5,401 nt of DNA from an uncultured Oscillospiraceae bacterium (GTDB taxonomy: Bacteria > Bacillota > Clostridia > Oscillospirales > Oscillospiraceae): the NCBI GenBank assembly GCA_910577915.1, contig CAJTOM010000105.1:1-5401 (forward strand), written 5' to 3'. Below, piece after piece: positions 1-5,401 of the stretch (the first letter of the stretch is position 1; every line of letters starts with the position of its first letter). Below the pieces are notes generated by a model that saw only the letters and a program-made list of their open reading frames with translations, searched no databases and was not told where the DNA came from. Made by a program: the position numbers and the translations under genes.

Positions 1-1360
1 CCAGCGAATCGGCCAGGTTCACCGCGAGAATCACCACCGCAATGTCCTTTTCCAACAGCCGCTCCATCAGCTCCCACAGGTGGCTCCGGATAGACACCTC
101 CGCTTTTTTGAAGGGATGGATGAAGAATACCACGCGGGGCCGCTGGAGCAGCAGCCGGGTGAACACCAGGTCATATTTCTGCCGGCTGGTCAGCTCGTCG
201 ATCCGCTTGTCAAAGACCTCCGCCCCCAAAACGGGGGCATACTCCTCCCGGATGCTCCGGCGTATCCCCTTTGACAGCCATATTCCGGGGAAGCGGTGGT
301 CCAGATTGAAGCACAGATTGTCCATATAGCTCATACTGTAAAACAGCATGGTCTCCATAGGCCGCTCCTGGACAATGGCGATGCTCCGGTTCAGACCGGA
401 ACGCAGAGGGATCCCCCCCACCAGTAGCTGCCCGCTCTCCGGCTGTCCGCTCTCCAGAACGGCCAGAAAGTCGCTCAGGGCGCAGTCATCCATATCCTGC
501 ACCACCACGCACTCCCCGGCGTTTACCCGCAGGTCCACATTCCGGAGATTTCCGCAGCACAGAGCGTCCAATTCCAGCGCCGCCCTGTCCTCCCGCTCCC
601 TCACCGGCTCCTCCAGCCGGGCCCGGACCCAGCGGTCATAGTCGCCCACACAGGGCAGGGAGAGGAAATCCTCGCTGCCGCTTTTCCGGTCAAAGCACTT
701 CAGGATGCGCCCGTTGGACATCAGCGCCGTCCGGGAGCAGAAGCGCAGACTCTCCTCAAAGTGGGCGGAGAGGTAGAGGAAAGAGATGCCTTTCCCAGCG
801 TAGTGCAGCAGGATCTCCTGGAGCTTGGCCAGTTCGCTCTCACTGATAAAGGCGTCCACGTTCTCCAGCACGACCAGACGGCTTCCCGCCACCACCGCTT
901 TCAGCAGTTCCACCACAAAGCGCTGAAAGGCGGTCAGACTGTCGATGTAGGCGTCCGCCCGGATGGGTACGCCGATCTCCTGAATGAAGGGGGTCAGCTG
1001 TTCCCGGAGGATGCGGGGCCGGATGTGCCATTTTTTAAAGCCGGGCCGCAAAACGAAGATGTTGTCCGCCACCGTCAGGTCCTTGGCCAGGCAGGTCTCG
1101 TTCCGGATGACGCTGACCCGGTTGCTCCCCCGCCGGCGGTCATGCCAGTCGTTTACCAACTTCTCGTGGTAATAGACATAGCCGTACCGCAGGGGCAGGT
1201 TTTGGGTCAGCAAGGAGAACAGGGATTCCACCCCCCAGTTGTTGACGGGCACCAGGCCCAAAATTTCTCCCTCCCACACCGACAGGCTGAAGTCGTCCAG
1301 CTGGGTGACTCCCTGGTACTCATAAGTCACCTGATCCATACGCAGTATTTCTTTTCGCAT
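1..1360 (-). CDS. RbsA-like double ABC ATPase homologue with degenerate catalytic motifs (pseudo-ATPase), 3' end outside window
   Basis: The frame is open from an ATG at 1358-1360 to the window edge: 453 codons with no stop. RbsA-type proteins have about 500 residues, so roughly 50 are missing. The fold is recognisable as two tandem nucleotide-binding domains (about 1-240 and 255 onward): the pieces around each motif line up with E. coli RbsA as I recall it. The catalytic residues are gone. NBD1: the P-loop reads PVNNWGVES (38-46), with V44 in place of the lysine; N87 replaces the Q-loop glutamine; the signature is LTAFQ (142-146) instead of LSxGQ; Walker B is VVLENVD (163-169), with E166/N167 in place of Asp-Glu; A199 replaces the H-loop histidine. 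NBD2: P-loop QDMDDCALS (288-296), signature LTSRQ (390-394), Walker B FFIHPF (412-417). It follows the kinase gene by 8 bases in the same operon. ATP hydrolysis is unlikely. A regulatory or scaffold role is inference. The fold is quite certain, the role is not. Confidence 0.85.
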   Translation of the reverse strand, partial: MRKEILRMDQVTYEYQGVTQLDDFSLSVWEGEILGLVPVNNWGVESLFSLLTQNLPLRYGYVYYHEKLVNDWHDRRRGSNRVSVIRNETCLAKDLTVADNIFVLRPGFKKWHIRPRILREQLTPFIQEIGVPIRADAYIDSLTAFQRFVVELLKAVVAGSRLVVLENVDAFISESELAKLQEILLHYAGKGISFLYLSAHFEESLRFCSRTALMSNGRILKCFDRKSGSEDFLSLPCVGDYDRWVRARLEEPVREREDRAALELDALCCGNLRNVDLRVNAGECVVVQDMDDCALSDFLAVLESGQPESGQLLVGGIPLRSGLNRSIAIVQERPMETMLFYSMSYMDNLCFNLDHRFPGIWLSKGIRRSIREEYAPVLGAEVFDKRIDELTSRQKYDLVFTRLLLQRPRVVFFIHPFKKAEVSIRSHLWELMERLLEKDIAVVILAVNLADSL

Positions 1361-1363
1361 ATA

Positions 1364-1370
1364 CCCTCCT
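1364..1370 (-). promoter_or_regulatory. Ribosome binding site of the pseudo-ATPase, overlapping the kinase stop codon
   Basis: The minus strand reads AGGAGGG, three bases before the ATG at 1358-1360. The site shares its AG with the TAG stop of the histidine kinase gene (1369-1371). It fixes the start of the ABC-like gene, because the next in-frame ATG (codon 8) has no such site. The overlap suggests translational coupling of kinase and pseudo-ATPase. Confidence 0.8.
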
Positions 1371-2421
1371 ACAGGGAGCGCAGGGCCTCCTTATTGGGGA
1401 CGTCCCGATCACTGGTGATGGCCGGCAGCAGGATCTCCACGTCGGTCCCCACCCCCGGCATGGAGAATACCCGCAGCCCGTACTCCTCCCCAAACAGCAG
1501 CTGGATACGGTTGTTCACATTGCGCAGGGCGATGCCCCCCCTGGCCTGGGCGTCCTGGGAGACGACGGTCCGGGCGCTTTTTTGCAGCTGTCCGTTCATC
1601 CGGGCCAGGGTCTGCTCGTCCATGCCCACCCCGTCGTCGGAGATGCGGATGAGCAGCATCCTGGCTGTCCGCTCCAGGTGGATCTTCAGGTGGCCGGTGC
1701 CGATCTTGCACTCCGTGCCGTGGATGATGCTGTTCTCCAGAATGGGCTGCATGGTCAGCTTGGGCAGGCGGCAGTTGTAGATCTCCTCCCGCTCTCCGCT
1801 GTCGCACTCAACGGTGAGCTGGAGGCGCTCGGCAAAGCGGTACTGCTGTATCTTGAAGTAGGTCTCGCAGTTTTGCAGCTCCTCCTCCACCGACACCAGG
1901 TCCTCCACCTTGCTGATGGTGTAGCGGAAAAAGCTGGCCAGGGCCTCGGTCATCTCTGCCAGGGCCGTCAACCCGGCGACCAGGGCCTCGCTGCGGATGC
2001 TCTCCAGGGTGTTGTAGAGAAAATGGGGGTTGATCTGATTCTGCAGGGCCAAATACTGGGCCTGCCGTTTGTTCAGCTTCATCAGCTCCGAGGGGGCCGG
2101 CATCCCCCGCAGGTACTCCAGCGCCTGGCGAATGGCGGGGGTCAGGAAGACCGTCTCCTCCTCCGGGAGGCCGGTATGTCCCTCCAGAGACTGCCTCATC
2201 TCCTTTTCCAGGCGGAGAAAGGGCCGGACGATCCACGCCGCCGCCGCCAGCAGCAGCAAGGCCAGGGCCAGGACCCCTGCTCCCGGCAGCAGCAGCCAAT
2301 AGCCGCCCAGGCTGGCCGCCGCCGCGCACAGCGCCGTCAGCAGAAGGACGATCAGGACCAGAGCCGCCGTCCCTATCCCGATCAGGCGGCGGGACAGATA
2401 TTGTAAATTACCGCGCTTCAT
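1369..2421 (-). CDS. YesM/LytS-type sensor histidine kinase without a sizeable extracellular sensor domain
   Basis: This is a 350-residue membrane histidine kinase, expected to autophosphorylate and pass the phosphate to the response regulator encoded just upstream. Two hydrophobic helices, about 13-35 and 41-65, are joined by only a few residues, so almost nothing is exposed outside the cell. A short linker (about 66-115, beginning RPFLRLEKEM) leads to a His_kinase domain with QINPHFLYNTLE (129-140), phosphoacceptor H133. The HATPase_c part shows the N-box LPKLTMQPILENSIIHG (219-235), the G1 box SDDGVGMD (261-268) and the G2 region GGIALRNVNNRI (295-306). All catalytic motifs are present, so it should be active. 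Typical YesM kinases have near 600 residues and a large extracellular dCache-type domain, which is absent here. The ATG at 2419-2421 lies 12 bases after the regulator's stop, with a weak GGGGG ribosome site at 2428-2432. The signal sensed is unknown; sensing inside the membrane or through a partner protein is inferred. Confidence 0.93.
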   Translation of the reverse strand: MKRGNLQYLSRRLIGIGTAALVLIVLLLTALCAAAASLGGYWLLLPGAGVLALALLLLAAAAWIVRPFLRLEKEMRQSLEGHTGLPEEETVFLTPAIRQALEYLRGMPAPSELMKLNKRQAQYLALQNQINPHFLYNTLESIRSEALVAGLTALAEMTEALASFFRYTISKVEDLVSVEEELQNCETYFKIQQYRFAERLQLTVECDSGEREEIYNCRLPKLTMQPILENSIIHGTECKIGTGHLKIHLERTARMLLIRISDDGVGMDEQTLARMNGQLQKSARTVVSQDAQARGGIALRNVNNRIQLLFGEEYGLRVFSMPGVGTDVEILLPAITSDRDVPNKEALRSL

Positions 2422-2433
2422 GGCTTGCCCCCG

Positions 2434-4011
2434 TCAGCCGTAGAGCCGGCGGAACTCCGCCGGATTCACGCCGGTCATCTTGTGGAAGGTCTGGGTAAAG
2501 TGCTTCCGGTCGCTGTATCCCACCGCCTCGCACACCTCAGACACGGACAGACTGGTCTCCCGCAGCAGCTCCTTGGCCCGGTCGATCCGCACCCGGGTCA
2601 GGTATTTGGAAAAGCCCTCCCCGGTCTCCTTTTTGAACAGGGCGCTGAAATAGGCGGAGCTGAAGCCCACCGCCCCGCACACATCCTCCAGGGTGATGTT
2701 CTGCCCGTAGTTCTCCTGGATAAACTGCTTGGCCATACGGATGGGACGGGTGGTCTCGTTTTCCTGCCGCTCCTTCAGCTCCCGGAGCGTCCGGGTGTGG
2801 AGCCGCTCCAATTCCCGGAGCAGCAGCTCGATCCGCCCGCATTGGCCGCAGCGCTGCTGGAACACCTGGGTCTCCTCCTCTCCGCTGCCCGCCCGCAGCG
2901 CAAAGATCTTCCCCGCGTCCAGCACCAGCTCTACGATCTCCCGCCCGCAGATCCTGGTCACGGCCATCATCCCGGCCCGAAGCCCCTCTCTGGCCAGGCG
3001 CAGGGGCTCTTCGTCCAAGATCTCGATGCCATGGTCCACCAGCTTGGTATAGCGGGTCAGGATCGCCTGTCTGGGCAGGTCGGAGTCGGGGGGGACATCC
3101 TCCAGCATCCGGCCCCGGCCCTCGATCAGCCGCTCCGCCGCCGCCAGCCGGGCGGCATCCATGGAGTCCGCCAGCTCCCGTACCTCCTGGATGGTCCTGC
3201 CCAGGCCGATGGTAAACTCCACCGACCCAAACAGACTTTTGTTGGCCTCCAGCTGCTTGAGAAACTCCCGCAGACTGCGGCGTACCCGGTCCCGCTGGTC
3301 GGGCGGGTAGCTGAGCAGGCCGTATCCGGCAGAATTCCGCAGATACAGCGCCCCCTCGGCGCAGGCTGGCAGCACGGCGGTCTGGAACATCTCCTCCGCC
3401 TTCTGGCGGATGATGGCCCGGGCCGGGTCCCCCAGCTCGTCCCTGTCCAGGTCCAGCTTGAGGAAAAAGGTCTGGAGCTGGCGATCACGGACATGAAACT
3501 GGTAGCTTTGGGCCAGCTCCGCTTCGGTGAACTCACGTTTGCCGTCCAGCAGGTCACGGATCAGGCCCTCCCGCAGGCGCTGGGGCACAGGCTGACCGTT
3601 CTCCCGGTCCTGTTCCGTCCGTTCCCTTCTGCCCCGCTCCTCCAGGCGAAGGACGATCTTTTCCAGGGTCTTCTTCAGCTCCGCCTGATTGACCGGCTTG
3701 AGGATATAGCTGCCTACGCCGTAGGCGATGGCGGTTTTGGCATATTCAAAGTGCGCATAGCCGCTGATAATCACGATTTCAAGCTCCGGGCTGAATTCCC
3801 GGGCCTGACGGATCAGATCCAGACCGTCGCAGCCCGGCATCCGAATATCGGTAATCAGCAGATGGGGCTGGAGCTCCTTCACCATCCTGAGGGCCTCCAA
3901 CCCGTTTTCCGCCTTGCCCACGATCTCCATGTCCAGCGCTCTCCAGTCGATCAGCGTCTCGATCAGCCGGCAAATCAGCTTCTCGTCATCCGCAATAATA
4001 ACCTTCCACAT
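2434..4011 (-). CDS. YesN-type response regulator (receiver plus AraC-family DNA-binding domain)
   Basis: This 525-residue cytoplasmic transcription regulator is the cognate partner of the kinase that follows it. The N-terminal receiver (about 1-122) has every active-site residue: acidic D8/D9, phosphoacceptor D55 in LLITDIRMPG (51-60), S83 in ISGYA, and K105 in LKPV. The middle (about 125-420) is the poorly conserved part usual for YesN proteins; FTIGLGRTIQEVREL (266-280) followed by a helix rich in A and R resembles the degenerate GGDEF/CdaR-like segment of this class. The C-terminal 105 residues are a double helix-turn-helix AraC domain: first helix pair around ITLEDVCGAVGFSSAYFSALF (439-459), second around SVSEVCEAVGYSDRKHFTQTF (489-509), ending in the family signature region GVNPAEFRR. 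Start: ATG at 4009-4011 with GAGAGG at 4018-4023, six bases upstream. Likely targets are its own operon and the neighbouring sugar transporter genes (inference from position). Confidence 0.95.
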   Translation of the reverse strand: MWKVIIADDEKLICRLIETLIDWRALDMEIVGKAENGLEALRMVKELQPHLLITDIRMPGCDGLDLIRQAREFSPELEIVIISGYAHFEYAKTAIAYGVGSYILKPVNQAELKKTLEKIVLRLEERGRRERTEQDRENGQPVPQRLREGLIRDLLDGKREFTEAELAQSYQFHVRDRQLQTFFLKLDLDRDELGDPARAIIRQKAEEMFQTAVLPACAEGALYLRNSAGYGLLSYPPDQRDRVRRSLREFLKQLEANKSLFGSVEFTIGLGRTIQEVRELADSMDAARLAAAERLIEGRGRMLEDVPPDSDLPRQAILTRYTKLVDHGIEILDEEPLRLAREGLRAGMMAVTRICGREIVELVLDAGKIFALRAGSGEEETQVFQQRCGQCGRIELLLRELERLHTRTLRELKERQENETTRPIRMAKQFIQENYGQNITLEDVCGAVGFSSAYFSALFKKETGEGFSKYLTRVRIDRAKELLRETSLSVSEVCEAVGYSDRKHFTQTFHKMTGVNPAEFRRLYG

Positions 4012-4083
4012 AAGCTGCCTCTCTTCCCACGGAGCCGCTTCTCAAACAAACCTCCGCCCGTCCTGCGTCAATCCATTCATATT

Positions 4084-4112
4084 ACTTTACCATTTTGTTC
4101 TGGTAATTTCAA
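4084..4112 (-). promoter_or_regulatory. Candidate sigma-A promoter of the regulator-kinase-pseudo-ATPase operon
   Basis: On the minus strand a -35 box TTGAAA (4107-4112; five of six consensus bases) is followed by exactly 17 bases and a -10 box TAAAGT (4084-4089; four of six). It lies in the AT-rich part of the gap, about 70 bases upstream of the regulator ATG. The -35 box overlaps the base of the hairpin at 4110-4143, so transcription could restart right where the transporter transcript ends. Found by eye and not tested. Confidence 0.42.
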
Positions 4113-4143
4113 CAGGAACGCCGGACAACCGGCGTTCCTGCTG
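4110..4143 (-). terminator. GC-rich hairpin after the substrate-binding protein gene (terminator or mRNA 3'-end stabiliser)
   Basis: CAGGAACGCCGG (4113-4124) and its perfect reverse complement (4129-4140) form a 12-bp stem closed by a four-base loop. It can be extended by three more pairs, one of them G-U, to 4110-4143. It begins 17 bases after the stop of the binding-protein gene. In the transcribed direction the stem is followed by AAATTACC rather than a clean U-run, so it may terminate only partly, or mainly protect the 3' end of the transporter mRNA. The plus-strand side also lacks a strong T-run. Confidence 0.6.
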
Positions 4144-4159
4144 TTTGTGGTCTATGAAA

Positions 4160-5080
4160 TCACTTGGTGAGAACAGACACGCCGGTGTCGGTCACCGCGC
4201 CGTTCAGGGCGGTGCCCTCCAGCGCCTGGACGCAGGCCTCCACGCCGCTGGAGCCCATGACATCGGGGTTCTGGGCCATGGTGGCCAGCAGATAGCCGTC
4301 GTCGATGAGGCCCAGGATGGCGTCGGACTTGTCAAAGCCCACGCCGACGATGTCGGCCTTGCCGGTGGCCTTGATGGCGTTGCCCGCGCCGGTGGTGGAG
4401 CCCTCGTTGCAGCCGAAGATGCCCACCACGCCCTGGGTGATGTAGTTCTCGGCGATGGACTGGGACTTGGCGGCGTCGCCCTCGCCGTACTGGGTCTCCA
4501 GCAGCTCGAAGCCGGAGCCCTCGAAGGCGGAGCGGAAGCCCTCCTCACGCATAACGCAGGAGTCGGTGGCGGCGTTCACGTTGATGATGCCCACCTTGCC
4601 GGAGGTGACGCCCTTGGCCTCCAGGGCCTTGAGCATCTCCTCGCCGGCGGTCTTGCCAGCGGCCTTGTTGTCGGTGGAGAAGGTGGCCTCGGCGTCCACG
4701 TTGGCGGGGGAGTCCACGTAGACGATCTTCACGCCCTTGTCCTTGGCCTCCTTCAGAGCGGAGGAGATGGCGTCGGGGCCGTTGGCGGCCACGATGATGG
4801 CCTTGGCGCCCGCGCTGACGGCGTTGTTAACGCACTCGATCTGCTGGGCGTCGTCCTTGGTGTTGGGGGACATGAACTGTACGTTGACCCCCAGCTCACC
4901 GGCCGCCTTCTGGGCGCCCTCGTTCAGGGTGATCCAGTGCTGGTCGATGGAGTCCATGGTGATCAGCGCGATCATGGTGTCAGAGCCGGCGCCCTGGCCG
5001 GAGTCGTCCTTCTTGGCGCAGCCCGTCATGGCGGTGACCATCAGGCAGGCGGCGCAGAGAAGCGCTGTGAGTTTTTTCAT
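4160..5080 (-). CDS. CUT2-family sugar ABC transporter substrate-binding lipoprotein (Peripla_BP_4 type)
   Basis: This 306-residue lipoprotein captures a solute outside the membrane and delivers it to the permease. It has a type II signal peptide: MKK, a hydrophobic stretch (about 4-17), then AMTG with the lipid-modified C21, followed by a short linker. The mature part is the two-lobed RbsB-type fold. Matching E. coli RbsB from memory: QHW (47-49) sits where RbsB has its stacking phenylalanines, DSP (123-125) where RbsB has DRQ, R178 in MREEGF, N225 in GCNEGSTTGA, D250 in GVGFD, and Q270 in MAQNPD. So the polar ligand-binding positions of the C-terminal lobe are kept while the N-terminal ones differ; the ligand cannot be named and may not be ribose. 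The start is the ATG at 5078-5080 with AGGAGG eight bases upstream; the frame continues upstream but without a ribosome site. It follows the permease by 56 bases. Confidence 0.93.
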   Translation of the reverse strand: MKKLTALLCAACLMVTAMTGCAKKDDSGQGAGSDTMIALITMDSIDQHWITLNEGAQKAAGELGVNVQFMSPNTKDDAQQIECVNNAVSAGAKAIIVAANGPDAISSALKEAKDKGVKIVYVDSPANVDAEATFSTDNKAAGKTAGEEMLKALEAKGVTSGKVGIINVNAATDSCVMREEGFRSAFEGSGFELLETQYGEGDAAKSQSIAENYITQGVVGIFGCNEGSTTGAGNAIKATGKADIVGVGFDKSDAILGLIDDGYLLATMAQNPDVMGSSGVEACVQALEGTALNGAVTDTGVSVLTK

Positions 5081-5088
5081 TTCCGAAT

Positions 5089-5094
5089 CCTCCT
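5089..5094 (-). promoter_or_regulatory. Strong ribosome binding site of the substrate-binding protein
   Basis: A perfect AGGAGG, eight bases before the ATG at 5078-5080. It sets the start at the signal-peptide methionine and rules out the longer upstream frame that opens inside the permease gene. The spacing is near ideal, in keeping with the high expression expected for a binding protein. Confidence 0.88.
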
Positions 5095-5115
5095 CATGTT
5101 TTATAATTAGAACCG

Positions 5116-5128
5116 GGCGGTATCCGCC
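5116..5128 (-). other. Small GC hairpin between permease and binding-protein genes
   Basis: GGCGG and CCGCC form a five-base stem around a three-base loop in the 56-base gap, directly after the permease stop (5137-5139). It is followed by an AT-rich stretch without a U-run, so it is a poor terminator. Such intercistronic hairpins can act as processing or stabilising points that raise binding-protein mRNA over permease mRNA, but in GC-rich DNA a stem this short may be chance. Confidence 0.3.
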
Positions 5129-5136
5129 GCCGGCGT

Positions 5137-5401
5137 CTAATTCGTCTTGGCCGCGCCGGACTTGGCGGGCTTTTTCTTGTGCGCGCCGTTGCGCACCACC
5201 ACGTCCAGGAACACGGCGCCCACCACGATGATGCCGATGACCAGCCGCTGGATGCCCACCTGAGCGCCGATCATGTTCAGGCCGTTCTCCAGGGTCTGCC
5301 ACACCGCCGCGCCGGCCAGAGTACCCAGCAGGATACCGGTGCCGCCCAGGGGGGACACGCCGCCGATGACGCCGGCGGCCACGCCGTACATCTCATACAT
5401 G
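5137..5401 (-). CDS. CUT2-family sugar ABC transporter permease (RbsC-like), C-terminal part only
   Basis: The last 88 codons of an inner-membrane permease that forms the translocation pore for the solute delivered by the neighbouring lipoprotein. RbsC-type permeases have about 320 residues, so some three quarters lie beyond the window edge. The visible part carries the conserved motif of this family, VAAGVIGGVSPLGGTG, matching the AAxVIGGxSxxGGxG region of RbsC. A hydrophobic stretch ILLGTLAGAAVWQTL, the loop ENGLNMIGAQVGIQ (RbsC has NNGLNLLG) and a last membrane helix (RLVIGIIVVGAVFLDVVV) follow. The protein ends in a basic, probably cytoplasmic tail (HKKKPAKSGAAKTN), somewhat longer than that of RbsC. 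The order permease then binding protein matches ribose-type operons, where the ATPase gene comes first, so a functional ATPase gene is expected upstream. The methionine at 5398-5400 is internal, not the start. Confidence 0.93.
   Translation of the reverse strand, partial: MYEMYGVAAGVIGGVSPLGGTGILLGTLAGAAVWQTLENGLNMIGAQVGIQRLVIGIIVVGAVFLDVVVRNGAHKKKPAKSGAAKTN

Noticed and set aside
1..1360. The ABC-like gene as a decaying pseudogene.
   Set aside because: There is no stop or frameshift in 453 codons, codon use is normal, the ribosome site is strong and motif spacing is preserved. Substitutions are concentrated at catalytic positions rather than spread as damage.
761..2406. Long plus-strand frames (761-1780 and 1582-2406) opposite the pseudo-ATPase and kinase.
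   Set aside because: Same cause: antisense frames kept open by GC-rich codon use. They run across the boundary or body of well-recognised minus-strand genes and show no domain.
2825..2853. A CGQC motif (C388, C391) in the middle of the response regulator as a possible metal or redox site.
   Set aside because: There is a single CxxC with no second cysteine pair nearby (only C355) in a poorly conserved helical region; not enough to claim a site.
2425..4170. A 581-codon open frame on the plus strand, opposite the response regulator.
   Set aside because: It is the mirror of a G/C-ending-codon gene. The product is a proline-, leucine- and glutamine-rich string with no family resemblance, while the minus strand encodes a complete, textbook regulator.
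5077..5097. A six-codon mini-ORF (ATG AGG AGG ATT CGG AAA TGA) whose stop overlaps the binding-protein start codon, as a possible leader peptide.
   Set aside because: It has no ribosome site of its own and consists of the ribosome site of the real gene; chance explains it.
3914..5110. A 398-codon plus-strand frame opposite the binding protein, with a glycine-, valine- and leucine-rich repetitive product.
   Set aside because: It is the complement of the alanine- and glycine-rich binding-protein sequence; it overlaps the start of the regulator and has no family resemblance.
5081..5302. A longer version of the binding protein starting at 5302.
   Set aside because: The added 74 residues overlap the permease gene out of frame and would bury the signal peptide. 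The perfect AGGAGG points to the ATG at 5078-5080.
1..5401. tRNA, rRNA, CRISPR, insertion-sequence and riboswitch signals.
   Set aside because: None seen on either strand. The only non-coding stretches are the gaps of 148, 56, 12 and 8 bases, none long enough or patterned for these.

Overview
The window reads as a segment of a GC-rich Firmicute of the class Clostridia, most plausibly an Oscillospiraceae-type gut bacterium (Flavonifractor, Lawsonibacter or Intestinimonas-like). The reasons are the strong AGGAGG ribosome binding sites, the lipoprotein signal of the substrate-binding protein, the YesM/YesN-style two-component pair and the strong preference for codons ending in G or C. The genus is a guess from style, not from a search.

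All five genes lie on the minus strand, so transcription runs from high to low coordinates. From 5401 down: the C-terminal end of a CUT2 (ribose/RbsC-type) sugar ABC permease (5137-5401, its start is outside the window); a complete CUT2 substrate-binding lipoprotein (4160-5080); a 148-base gap with a GC-rich hairpin and, abutting it, a candidate promoter; an AraC-type response regulator of the YesN class (2434-4011); a YesM/LytS-type histidine kinase with almost no extracellular part (1369-2421); and a two-domain protein with the fold and length of an RbsA-type ABC ATPase (1-1360, its last residues are outside the window).

The last gene is the most interesting object. It lines up almost without gaps with RbsA-type ATPases in the regions around the key motifs, and it is an intact, well-translated reading frame. 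Yet Walker A, Q-loop, signature, Walker B and H-loop are replaced in the first half, and the P-loop, signature and Walker B are replaced in the second. It looks like a pseudo-ATPase that sits in an operon with a two-component system rather than with a transporter. Permease and binding protein are in the usual ribose-operon order (ATPase-permease-binding protein), which predicts a normal ATPase upstream, beyond base 5401.

Working model (inference): the transporter operon imports an unidentified, probably sugar-like solute. The kinase lacks its own sensor domain and may read solute or transport state through protein contacts, possibly relayed by the catalytically dead ABC protein binding the permease. 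The response regulator would then control the adjacent transporter operon.
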